Of a DNA stretch of 64,000 bases, positions 48,846 through 56,746 are shown piece after piece. Numbering within the stretch: position 1 is the stretch's first letter; each line of letters begins with the position of its first letter. The translations under genes were made by a program, and so were the position numbers. This DNA comes from Streptomonospora nanhaiensis (GTDB lineage: Bacteria; Actinomycetota; Actinomycetes; Streptosporangiales; Streptosporangiaceae), in NCBI RefSeq assembly GCF_026642255.1, contig NZ_CP113264.1, positions 1,178,001 through 1,242,000 of the forward strand, written 5' to 3'. The notes under the pieces are model-generated. The model saw only the letters and a list, made by a program, of their open reading frames with translations, had not been told where the DNA came from and did no database searches.

Positions 48846-49994
48846 TCATGCCGTCCAGGCCCCCCGGTACATCACGTCGGACACGGTGAGCCCCTCCGAC
48901 ATGACGACGAGGTCGGCGTGGCCCCCGACCTCGATCCGCCCCGCTCCGGCCAGGCCCAGCGCCGCCGCGGGGACCGACGACGCGGACCGCACCGCCTCGG
49001 GCACGCCGACCCCCAGCCCCTCGACCGCGTTGCGCACGGCCCGGGGCAGCACGATGGTGCTGGAGGCGATCGCCCCGTTCTCCACCAGCCGCGCCTCTCC
49101 GCCGCTCACGCGCACCCGCAGGTCGCCCAGCGTGTACTCGCCGTCGCCCAGCCCGGTCGCCGACATCGCGTCCGTCACCAGGGACACCCGGTCCGCGCCC
49201 GCGGCCGCGAACACCAGGGCCGCCGCGCCGGGGTGGACGTGCACGTTGTCCATGATCAGTTCGAGGGTCACCCGGCCGTCGTTCAGCGCGGCCGCGATCG
49301 GTCCCGGGTCCCTGTGGTTGAGCGGCCTCATCGCGTTGTACACGTGGGTGGCCACCGTCGCCCCGGCGTCGAAGGCCGCCAGGGTCTGCTCGTAGCCGGC
49401 GTCGGTGTGCCCCACGGCGGCCACCACCCCCGAGGACACCGCCGCGCCGATCAGGTCCAGGGCGCCCGGGAGTTCGGGGGCCACCGTGACCATGCGCACG
49501 TGCCCCCGGCCGGCCTTCAGCCAGCGGTCGAACTCGACCGTGTCCGGGTCGCGCAGCAGCTCCGGGTCGTGCGCCCCGCACTTCGAGCGGGCGATGAACG
49601 GCCCCTCCAGGTAGATCCCCGCGAGCTCCCCGGCGTCGCAGAGCTCGGCGAGGGCCGCCACCTGGCGGACCGTGTCCTCGGGGGTGGCGGCCACCAGGCC
49701 CCCCACCAGGGAGGTCACCCCGTGGCGGCGGTTGAAGGCGACGATCTCGCGGACGCCCTCCGGATCGGCCTCGGGGAAGGCGTGCCCGGCCCCTCCGTGG
49801 ATGTGGGTGTCGACCAGGCCGGGGACGACCCACGAGCCGGCGAGGTCGCGGATCTCGCCGGGGGAGGCTCCGGAGGAGGGGGCGTCCGAGCCGAGCGCGG
49901 CCACGCGGCCGTTCTCGACCCGCAGCCAGCCGTCGTGGACTCCGTCGGGGGTCACGACGCGCGCGTTGGTGAGCGTGACGGGGGTGTGGGCCAT
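48846..49994 (-). CDS. nagA: N-acetylglucosamine-6-phosphate deacetylase
   Basis: 382 residues. Metal and substrate motifs of NagA are all present: DTHIHGGAGH near residue 58, the Glu of YLEGPF, GHTDAGYE, THVYNAM and the catalytic Asp in LVTDAM. It converts GlcNAc-6-P from the PTS to glucosamine-6-P and acetate for the NagB-II enzyme. It lies 20 kb from the other GlcNAc genes. I see no clear dre site directly upstream. ATG 49994 has an AGAGAGAG purine tract upstream. The 261 bases up to 50255 hold no other gene. Confidence 0.96.
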   Translation of the reverse strand: MAHTPVTLTNARVVTPDGVHDGWLRVENGRVAALGSDAPSSGASPGEIRDLAGSWVVPGLVDTHIHGGAGHAFPEADPEGVREIVAFNRRHGVTSLVGGLVAATPEDTVRQVAALAELCDAGELAGIYLEGPFIARSKCGAHDPELLRDPDTVEFDRWLKAGRGHVRMVTVAPELPGALDLIGAAVSSGVVAAVGHTDAGYEQTLAAFDAGATVATHVYNAMRPLNHRDPGPIAAALNDGRVTLELIMDNVHVHPGAAALVFAAAGADRVSLVTDAMSATGLGDGEYTLGDLRVRVSGGEARLVENGAIASSTIVLPRAVRNAVEGLGVGVPEAVRSASSVPAAALGLAGAGRIEVGGHADLVVMSEGLTVSDVMYRGAWTA

Positions 49995-50255
49995 GTTCGA
50001 GCTCTCTCTGCGTCTGCGGCGCCCGGTGAACGGGAGGGCGAAGGTTGTGTGGCGCAAATTACATCGCCGCGTCGGCGCCGGGTGGAAGGGGGTGTGCCTT
50101 CCGCCGTTGCGCCCCGTATCCCCTGCGGAGCTGGGGCGTTCCGAACCCTGGGACGGCTGTCCGAGGGCTGGACCGTACGTCGTCGGGGCCTGTCGTCGCG
50201 AGGCGGGGGGCGGCACGCATTGACGATAGCGGCCGCCGCGCCTCATGATGGAGGC

Positions 50256-50333
50256 ATGTCCGCCGGTGAGCTGCTTGTCCAGCGCCTGCATGTCGATCTG
50301 AGACAGCAGGCGAGCGCGCTCTGTCGTAGCTAG
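50256..50333 (+). CDS. Cysteine/sulfur-type leader peptide
   Basis: 25 residues ending RLHVDLRQQASALCRS. The HVDL...ASALC pattern is that of actinobacterial putative leader peptides found before sulfur and cysteine genes, where a Cys codon near the end is thought to sense Cys-tRNA supply. TTGACG (50220-50225) with an 18-base spacer and CATGAT would start transcription almost at the ATG, and GGAGGC also precedes it. Hairpins follow directly after the stop. The regulated gene is the FMN reductase. Confidence 0.72.
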   Translation: MSAGELLVQRLHVDLRQQASALCRS

Positions 50334-50613
50334 TGCCTTGCGGGGCCGCAGCCCCGCGCCACGGGTGTACTCCCGTGACCGTGCCCTACCGCAGACACCG
50401 GACGCTCATCACTCCCAGTTCTGGGCCCGGGTCGTACCCCGGCCCGCGGAGCCTCCCTGCCAGGCCCGACGCACCGAGTCCCGGACGACGAGGTCCACTC
50501 CCCGTGTCGGTAAGAGGAACGACGTCCTCTCCGGTGTCAGCACCCCGATCGCCGCCCCCCGACGTTTCCTCCGGTCGATCCCGGCTCGCTCTGACCGAAC
50601 CCAGGAGTTCCGC
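50334..50613 (+). promoter_or_regulatory. Attenuator-like leader between leader peptide and FMN reductase
   Basis: Seven bases after the peptide stop is a perfect hairpin GCGGGGC-CGCA-GCCCCGC (50340-50357), then ACGGG/CCCGT (50361-50376), then a larger near-perfect hairpin at 50423-50445. This fits transcription attenuation or control of read-through by ribosome position. No other gene is seen in the 280 bases. Confidence 0.5.
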
Positions 50614-51129
50614 ATGACCCGCTTCACCGTGCTCGTCGCCGCCCCCCGCTCCCGTTCCGCCGTCCGGGACGCCGCCCTGCGCGCCGCCTCCGAGGTGGCC
50701 TCCCGCGCGGGGGTCGCCTCCGTCCCCGACGTCATCGACCTCGCGGAGCTGGGCCCCGACCTGCTCGCCGAGTCCTCCGAAGCCGTGGACGCCGCACTGG
50801 AGACGGTGCGGCGGAGCGACGTCCTGCTCGTCGCGTCCCCGCAGGCGCACGGCACCTACACCGGCCTGCTGAAGGTGTTCCTCGACCGCCTGCCCGAGCT
50901 GGGCCTGGGCCACACCGTCGCGGTCCCGCTGGCCGTCGTGGACGACCTGCGCAACAGCCACGGCATCGAGGAGGACCTGCGGATCCTGCTCGCCGACCTG
51001 GGCGCCTGGGTGGCCGAGCCCGGCCTGATCCTGGCCGACGACGAGACCGGCCGGCCCGACAGCGTCGTGCGGGCCTGGGCGGACGTCGCCGCCCCGGGTC
51101 TGCGCCAGGCCGTCTCCGTGGCCGCCTGA
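50614..51129 (+). CDS. NAD(P)H-dependent FMN reductase (SsuE-like)
   Basis: 171 residues of the flavodoxin-like fold. FMN-phosphate loop AAPRSRSA near residues 9-16 and the isoalloxazine-contact block SPQAHGTYTGLLKVFLDRL near 75-93. SsuE-type enzymes supply reduced FMN to monooxygenases that release sulfite from sulfonates, which agrees with the sulfur-type leader peptide upstream. No SsuD monooxygenase is adjacent. ATG 50614 follows CAGGAG. Confidence 0.87.
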   Translation: MTRFTVLVAAPRSRSAVRDAALRAASEVASRAGVASVPDVIDLAELGPDLLAESSEAVDAALETVRRSDVLLVASPQAHGTYTGLLKVFLDRLPELGLGHTVAVPLAVVDDLRNSHGIEEDLRILLADLGAWVAEPGLILADDETGRPDSVVRAWADVAAPGLRQAVSVAA

Positions 51130-51145
51130 CCCGGACCTGCCGTCC

Positions 51146-51189
51146 GCCGGCGGCGGGCCCGTGTCCGCGGACACGGGCCCGCCGCCGGC
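51146..51189. terminator. 21-bp bidirectional hairpin terminator
   Basis: Perfect 21-base arms (51146-51166 and 51169-51189) lie between the convergent FMN reductase and transporter genes. Confidence 0.8.
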
Positions 51190-51240
51190 TCCGGTGCGGG
51201 GCGGCGGCGCCGGGCCCCGCCTTCCGTGGGACGGCCGGGG

Positions 51241-52188
51241 TCAGGCCCCGGGCGCGTCCGTGCCGTTCCGGGCGGGGGCGGTCGGCGCGGCGTCGGCGAG
51301 GTGCGCCCGCCTGCGGCTGGTGTCGGCCTCGGCCCGGGCCACGTTGCCGCGCACCAGGACCACCACGACCAGGGTCAGCGCGAAGCCGCCGATCCGCAGC
51401 GCCAGCATGAGCGGGTCGTCGGGCAGCCGCTCCCCGAACAGGATCGTGCCCATCACGACCATGAACACGTTGCCCGCCACGTTGGACACCGGTGCGGTGA
51501 TCGACGCCCGGGAGCGCTGGAGCGAGGTCTGGAAGAGGACGATGCCCACCGCCCACCCGACCGCGTACAGGTAGGGGTAGGGGGACAGGAGCGCGGGGGC
51601 CACTGCCGCCCACAGGCCGTGGTCGGCCAGCAGTCCGCCCAGGCCCTTGCCCTGGAGTCCGGCGCTCCCCTGGGCGAAGCCGGCCGCGGCGCCCAGGGCC
51701 GCCGCCGACATGGACCGTCCGCCGCCGCCGGTGAGGGCGACCACGGCCAGGCACGCCGCCACGGTGGCCAGGCTGACGGTGACGAGCAGCCCTGTGTCGG
51801 CGGTGGTCCCGGTCTCCGCGCCGTCGGCGGTGGACAGGGTGAGCAGGCCCAGGGCGACCGGCATGAGGGCCAGGGCCACGTATTCGCCGCGGGTGATCCG
51901 CTCGCCCACGACGAGGGTGACGACGAGGATGCCGCACGCCACCCCGGCGGCGAACGCGGGCTGGGCCACGGACACCGGGGCCAGGCCGAGGGAGACGATG
52001 AGCCCCACGCTGCCGAGCGCGGTGAAGAGGCAGCCGAACACCCAGCGGGGGTTGCCGAGCAGTACGCGGGCCAGGTGGAGGGGGCGGTTGACCGAGATCG
52101 ACTCCGACCCGTGCAGAGCACGCTGCTGCACGCTCAGGCCGACGGTGTAGACCACGGCGGACAGGAGCGCGACCAGGAGTCCGATCAC
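51241..52188 (-). CDS. EamA/DMT-family transporter
   Basis: 315 residues with about ten membrane helices (IGLLVALLSAVVYTVG, LFTALGSVGLIVSLGLAPVS, AAGVACGILVVTLVVGERI, ISPAPVSN-like repeat near 240), in the two-fold repeat pattern of drug/metabolite transporters. The tail is short and charged. Substrate unknown. The start is GTG 52188, the first start that gives a complete first helix; an AAGG lies about 9 bases upstream. It is divergent from the SGNH gene with a shared 297-base region. Confidence 0.88.
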   Translation of the reverse strand: MIGLLVALLSAVVYTVGLSVQQRALHGSESISVNRPLHLARVLLGNPRWVFGCLFTALGSVGLIVSLGLAPVSVAQPAFAAGVACGILVVTLVVGERITRGEYVALALMPVALGLLTLSTADGAETGTTADTGLLVTVSLATVAACLAVVALTGGGGRSMSAAALGAAAGFAQGSAGLQGKGLGGLLADHGLWAAVAPALLSPYPYLYAVGWAVGIVLFQTSLQRSRASITAPVSNVAGNVFMVVMGTILFGERLPDDPLMLALRIGGFALTLVVVVLVRGNVARAEADTSRRRAHLADAAPTAPARNGTDAPGA

Positions 52189-52342
52189 GGGAGGGGCCTT
52201 TCGGCTCGGAGGCGGCGGCGTCGGGAGGGCCCGTGCGTCGGCGCCCGGTGCGGCAGCGCCGGGGCGGGGGTCTCGGCGGACACGGGTGGCGCTAACGTCG
52301 GGATGCGCGGTCCCACATCGGCCGCCGGAGGACTTTGGACGG

Positions 52343-52377
52343 TTGACGACCTCCATATAACCAGTTCTAGTCTGGTC
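52343..52377 (+). promoter_or_regulatory. Promoter with palindromic operator upstream of the envelope cluster
   Basis: TTGACG at 52343-52348 is followed 19 bases later by TAGTCT (52368-52373). ACCAGTTCTAGTCTGGT at 52361-52377 has perfect 5-bp inverted arms (ACCAG/CTGGT) and overlaps the -10. The GTTCTAGTCT core recurs at 56314-56323. It could serve either the transporter or the SGNH gene. Confidence 0.4.
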
Positions 52378-52485
52378 TGACGAGCCCCATGTCCTCGTCT
52401 GAACAGCCAGGGACGGTGTGGCTCCGGGAGTGGGCATAGAACCTGTTCCGGGGCTGCCGAAGGGCGTGACGGCGAGGGATGGGGC

Positions 52486-54393
52486 ATGGTGCAGGACCCA
52501 GGCGAGCCCGGTGAGGACACCTCCGAGCCCCGCGGCGGGGCGGTCGGCCCCTCGCGCGCGGAGGCGGGGGACGGCGCGAACGGCGTCCCGGAACCGGAGG
52601 CGGAGGAGCGCTCCTCCGCGGCCGGCGGGGCGGGCCCCTCGCCGTGGTCGCGGGCGGCGGAGCTGCTCCCGCACTCCTGGCGCGGGTACGCGCGGAACTT
52701 CTCGTGGCGTGACCTGCCCTGGCCGCGCCCGGCCCCCTGGCGGTACCGCTCCTCGCGCTTCGAGCCCGGTCCGCTCGGGCTCCTGGGGGTCATGCTCGCG
52801 GCGATGGCCGTCACCCTCCTGCTCATCCAGACCGGTTCGGGCGGGGCGCGGGGCGAGGGGGACGAGCTCGCGGAGGAGCCCGTCACGGTTCCGGGGCCGC
52901 CCGCGGGCGAGCTGCGCCTCATGCTGGTCGGCGACTCCCTGACCCAGGGGAGCAGCGGCGACTACACCTGGCGCTTCCACCTGTGGTCCCACCTGCGGGA
53001 GGCCGACGTCGAGATCGACTTCGTCGGACCCCGCGACGACCTGTACGGGCTCGACGACGGGGAGCCCGGGAACCGTGACTACGCGGACCCCGGATTCGAC
53101 ACCGACCACGCGGCGCGCTGGGGCACGTCCACGAGGGAACTCGCCACCGGTGTGGCGGAGGTGGCGGCCGAGCACGCCCCCCAGTACCTGCTGCTCCTCG
53201 CCGGGACCGAGGACATCCTCGCCGGGCACGGGGCGGACCACGCGTTGGAGGGCATCGGCGAGACGGTGTCCACGGTCCGTGTCGTGCAGGGCGAGACCCG
53301 CTTCGTCATCGGGGAGCTGCCCGCGGTGGAGGGCACCGGCGACGACGGCCGGTTCAACGAGGAGATCGCCCGGTTCAACATGGGGCTGGTCGACCTGGCC
53401 CGGCAGCTCACCTCCGGCGACTCGCCCGTGGTCGTCGCGCGGGTCGCCGACGGGTACGCGCCGGCGCGCGACAACTGGGACGAGGCGCACCCGAACGCGC
53501 GCGGCGAGCTGAGGATCGCCGCGGCGTTCGCCGACGCGCTCGCCGATCCGCTGGGGGTCGGCCGGGCGTTCGAGCGCCCGCTCCCGCGCCTGCCGGTCGG
53601 GCCGCCGACCGCTCCCGAGCCCGTCGCGGAGGAGACCGGGGACGGACTCGTGCTGAGCTGGGAGGCCGTGCCCGGGGCGACCGGCTACCGGGTGGTGCAG
53701 CGCCGGGTGGAGCCCGACCCCGACGAGGCGTCGGTGCTGCCGGTCGAGGTGGAGGACGACGGCGGCGAGAGGTCCGTGCTGGTGGAGTCGCTGTTCAGCG
53801 GTGCGCGGTACGAGTTCGTCGTGCGACCGTTCAAGGGCAGGGACGAGGGCGCGGAGTCCGAGCCCCTGCAGCTGGTGTGGGACGACGACCCGCCCCCCGG
53901 CCCCGACGGGATCGGGGTCCGGGACGGCGGCGCGACGGTGGTGTGGGACGCGGTGGAGGAGGCCTCCCACTACGAGGTGTGGGTGCGGCCGCTGGACTGC
54001 GTGTCCGCCGACGAGCGGCGGTCCCCGGGGGTCCCCGCGGACGTGGACGGGATGCCGGGCAGCCCGGACGGGGGCGCGGCCCCGCCGGACGGGGGCGCGG
54101 ACCCGTCCCCGCCGGCGCCGGACCCGGTTCCCACCGACCCGCCCCTGCCGGACCCCGGCCCGACCCCGGCGCCCGAGGCGCCGCTGCCCGCCCCCTCGGA
54201 GCCGGACGGCGGCTGTGAACGGCGCGACGGCCGCGGCCCCGAGGACGGGGAGGGCTGGCGCACGCTCGGCTCGGCGGGGGAGGAGCCGCGCTGGACGGCG
54301 ACGGTGTCGGGCGCCTACGAGGTCGTGGTCCGCTCCTACCGGGACTACGTGGAGGGCGGTTTCTCCGACAGCGCCCTCCTGGGGGGCGGCTGA
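52486..54393 (+). CDS. Membrane-anchored SGNH hydrolase with FN3-like domains
   Basis: 635 residues. A disordered cytoplasmic 100 residues, one membrane helix at about 102-120 (GLLGVMLAAMAVTLLLIQT), then an extracytoplasmic SGNH/GDSL hydrolase: block I GDSLTQG near 149-155 with the nucleophilic Ser, and block V DEAHPNARG with the catalytic Asp/His. Two fibronectin-III-like domains follow. The second is interrupted by a Pro/Gly/Asp-rich insertion bounded by C505 and C577. It likely removes acyl or acetyl groups from a surface polysaccharide. The stop overlaps the next start by one base. Confidence 0.88.
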   Translation: MVQDPGEPGEDTSEPRGGAVGPSRAEAGDGANGVPEPEAEERSSAAGGAGPSPWSRAAELLPHSWRGYARNFSWRDLPWPRPAPWRYRSSRFEPGPLGLLGVMLAAMAVTLLLIQTGSGGARGEGDELAEEPVTVPGPPAGELRLMLVGDSLTQGSSGDYTWRFHLWSHLREADVEIDFVGPRDDLYGLDDGEPGNRDYADPGFDTDHAARWGTSTRELATGVAEVAAEHAPQYLLLLAGTEDILAGHGADHALEGIGETVSTVRVVQGETRFVIGELPAVEGTGDDGRFNEEIARFNMGLVDLARQLTSGDSPVVVARVADGYAPARDNWDEAHPNARGELRIAAAFADALADPLGVGRAFERPLPRLPVGPPTAPEPVAEETGDGLVLSWEAVPGATGYRVVQRRVEPDPDEASVLPVEVEDDGGERSVLVESLFSGARYEFVVRPFKGRDEGAESEPLQLVWDDDPPPGPDGIGVRDGGATVVWDAVEEASHYEVWVRPLDCVSADERRSPGVPADVDGMPGSPDGGAAPPDGGADPSPPAPDPVPTDPPLPDPGPTPAPEAPLPAPSEPDGGCERRDGRGPEDGEGWRTLGSAGEEPRWTATVSGAYEVVVRSYRDYVEGGFSDSALLGGG

Positions 54394-56384
54394 TGGCCGT
54401 GCGGAGCGGTGCCGCGGGCGGCGCCCGGAGGCTCCGGTGGGCGGCACGCCTGCTGCCGTGGGCGGTGGGCCTGCTCGCCGGTGTCCTGGCGCTCGGGCCG
54501 GCGCTCGGCCCCGGGTACGTGCTCCGCTACGACATGGTGTTCGTGCCGGACCTGTCCCCGGGCACGGTGCTGGAGGGGGCGGACGGCTTCCCCCGGGCCG
54601 TGCCCAGCGACGTGGTGGTGGCCGCGCTGTCGGGCGTGCTGCCGGGCGACGCGGTGCAGGCGCTGGCGCTGCTGGCGGTGTTCGCCGTGGGAGGGGCGGG
54701 GGCGTCCGTCCTGTTCGCCCGCGCGTGGGCGGGAGGCGGGCCGGTGCGGGCCGGGACGCTCGCGGCCTCGGCCGCCGCGGGCCTGGCGTACGTGTGGAAC
54801 CCGTTCGTCGCCGAACGCCTGCTGTTGGGCCAGTGGGCCGTGCTCCTGGGCTACGCGGGGCTGCCGTGGGTGGTGGGGGCCGTCGTCCGGTCGGCGGAGC
54901 TCCGGCCGGGGGCGGGGTTCGCCGGAGTCGTGCGCGCGCTCGTCCCGGCGGCCGTGGGCGGGTTCTCGTCCGTGGTGCTGACCGGGCTCACGGCGGGCCC
55001 GGTGGCTCTGCTGGGGGCCCGTCGGGCGCCAGGCGGCGCCCCGCCCGGAGCGGGCGGTCCCGGCGGTCGCCGGTGGGCGCGGACCGGGCTCTTCCTCGCG
55101 GCGCTGGTGACGGTCGCGCTGCCGTGGCTGCTGCCGTCGCTGACGAGCGGCGCGGGGACCGACCCGGCAGGGGTGGAGGCGTTCGCGGCCAGGTCCGACA
55201 CCCCGTTCGGCACGGCGGTGTCCCTGCTGCTCCTGGGCGGGGTGTGGAACTCGGGGGCCGTCCCGGCGGGTTACGGCGAGCCGGTGACGGCCGCCGTGCG
55301 GCTGCTCCTGTGCCTGGCGGCGCTCGCGGGCTGGGCGTGGCTGCTGCGGAGGGGGCGGCCGCCCTTCGGGGCGGGGCTCTCCGCGGCCGCCGCCGCGGGC
55401 CTGGCGATCGCCCTGCTGGGCGCCACCGCTCCCGGCCGGGAGCTCCTGGGCTGGCTGGTCGGGCTGTGGCCGGGGTTCGGGGTGCTGCGGGACGGCCAGC
55501 TCTACGTCGCCCCCCTGGCGCTGGTGCAGGCGCTCGGGCTGGGCGCGGCGGTGCTGTGGCTGTCGGGCTCCTCCGTGGCGGGGGAGGGGGGCGCCCCGCC
55601 GCAGGGCCTCCCCGTGGCGGGCGCCGTCCGTTCCCCGGGGGGAGACGGCCCCCCGCCTGCGGGCGGCTCCCGACCGGAGCCCGCCGGGCTGTGGCGGATG
55701 GTGCTGGCGGTGTTCGCGGGGCTCCTTCCCGTGGTGACCCTCCCCGGTCTCCTGTGGGGCGCGGGCGGCGTGCTCGCTCCCGCCGACTACCCCGCCTCCT
55801 GGCTGGAGGCCCAGCGGGCGGTGGCCGGGGACGGGCGCCCCGGGGCGGTGCTGGTGCTCCCGTGGAGCGCCTACCGGGGGATCGACTGGTCCGGTCGGCC
55901 GACCGTCGTGCTCGACCCGGCCACCCGGCTCTTCGACCGGCGGACGGTGTGGAACGACGACCTGGTGGTCGGCACGCCGGACGGCGGCACGGTGGTGGTG
56001 ACCGGCGAGGACGCCCGGGCCCGGGAGGTCGCCGGGCTGCTGCGGCCGGACCCGGGGACCGGGCTGCCCGAGCGGCTGGACCCCGGGGTCCTGGCCGGGG
56101 CCGGGGTGCGGTACGTGGCGGTGTCGGCACCGGTCGATAACCAGTTCTGGTCCGGGGTGGACGGACTGTCCGTGGTGGTGGAAGGGGCCGACATGGTGCT
56201 TCTGGAGGTTCAGGATCAGCACATCAAGGCAGACAAAGCCACCATTTCGGGGTTGGAAGTTACCGGTGGGTTAGTTACAGTTGGGGCAATCATCTGGTCT
56301 ATGGCTAGATCAGGTTCTAGTCTCGTTTTCCAGTGCCTCGGTCCCAGTTCGGGGTCGGGCGCGCGGAAGGAGATCCCCAAGTGA
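54393..56384 (+). CDS. Polytopic membrane protein, possible GT-C-type transferase
   Basis: 663 residues as read. About ten to twelve membrane helices with an N-terminal helix followed by the acidic extracytoplasmic loop GYVLRYDMVFVPDLSPG, as in some polyprenol-phosphate-sugar transferases of the GT-C fold, and a soluble C-terminal region from about residue 460. No family is certain. Codon bias is normal to about 56205 and then collapses, so the last 55-60 codons are doubtful. Coupled to the SGNH gene (TGATG) and overlapping the DUF2613 gene by 4 bases. The membership in this cluster points to envelope glycan export or assembly. Confidence 0.75.
   Translation: MAVRSGAAGGARRLRWAARLLPWAVGLLAGVLALGPALGPGYVLRYDMVFVPDLSPGTVLEGADGFPRAVPSDVVVAALSGVLPGDAVQALALLAVFAVGGAGASVLFARAWAGGGPVRAGTLAASAAAGLAYVWNPFVAERLLLGQWAVLLGYAGLPWVVGAVVRSAELRPGAGFAGVVRALVPAAVGGFSSVVLTGLTAGPVALLGARRAPGGAPPGAGGPGGRRWARTGLFLAALVTVALPWLLPSLTSGAGTDPAGVEAFAARSDTPFGTAVSLLLLGGVWNSGAVPAGYGEPVTAAVRLLLCLAALAGWAWLLRRGRPPFGAGLSAAAAAGLAIALLGATAPGRELLGWLVGLWPGFGVLRDGQLYVAPLALVQALGLGAAVLWLSGSSVAGEGGAPPQGLPVAGAVRSPGGDGPPPAGGSRPEPAGLWRMVLAVFAGLLPVVTLPGLLWGAGGVLAPADYPASWLEAQRAVAGDGRPGAVLVLPWSAYRGIDWSGRPTVVLDPATRLFDRRTVWNDDLVVGTPDGGTVVVTGEDARAREVAGLLRPDPGTGLPERLDPGVLAGAGVRYVAVSAPVDNQFWSGVDGLSVVVEGADMVLLEVQDQHIKADKATISGLEVTGGLVTVGAIIWSMARSGSSLVFQCLGPSSGSGARKEIPK
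56216..56380 (+). promoter_or_regulatory. AT-richer segment, probable promoter of the DUF2613-GT4-AftD genes
   Basis: GC drops to about half over this segment and codon bias is lost, though the upstream reading frame happens to stay open. It contains two GTTAC words (56259-56263, 56274-56278), TTGGGG at 56281 and TAGTCT at 56318-56323 within the GTTCTAGTCT word shared with 52364-52373. It most likely carries a promoter and operator. Confidence 0.4.
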
Positions 56385-56521
56385 TCAAGGTAATCGCCGC
56401 CTGCGTCATCGGCGCGGCCCTGGCGGGGGGTGGCACTGTTCTGGCCACCAGCCTCGCCACGGACTCGACCGCGACCGCGGAGCCGGTGAACGAAACCCTC
56501 TACAACTACGGCGACCGCTAG
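56381..56521 (+). CDS. DUF2613 family small membrane/secreted peptide
   Basis: 46 residues. One hydrophobic segment near the N-terminus (VIAACVIGAALAGGGTVLAT) and a polar end with YGDR, the pattern of DUF2613 proteins. In mycobacteria a DUF2613 gene is found beside aftD, and here an AftD-like gene lies two genes on. GTG 56381 follows AAGGAG at 7 bases and overlaps the preceding stop (GTGA). Function unknown; an accessory subunit of the glycan machinery is plausible. Confidence 0.8.
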   Translation: MIKVIAACVIGAALAGGGTVLATSLATDSTATAEPVNETLYNYGDR

Positions 56522-56547
56522 GAAGCCCGAGTTCGACGGAGGACAGC

Positions 56548-56574
56548 GGGCGCCCCGTCCCCAGCGGGGCGCCC
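56548..56574 (+). terminator. Hairpin after the DUF2613 gene
   Basis: A perfect 10-bp stem GGGCGCCCCG/CGGGGCGCCC with a 7-base loop. It may only partly stop transcription into the GT4 gene. Confidence 0.6.
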
Positions 56575-56746
56575 CACCCCCGAAACCCCGCGGCCCCCGT
56601 CCCAGGCCGCCCCCCACAGACGTCCGGTCGACGGGTCTGTTCGGCATGCGTTCCACCCTTCCCCCGCGTGATCGCCGTACGTGTCCAGGCGTACGCGGAG
56701 GGTGCTCGCTGCCGATCCTCCCGGACTCCGCGCGGAAGGAGAGCGT

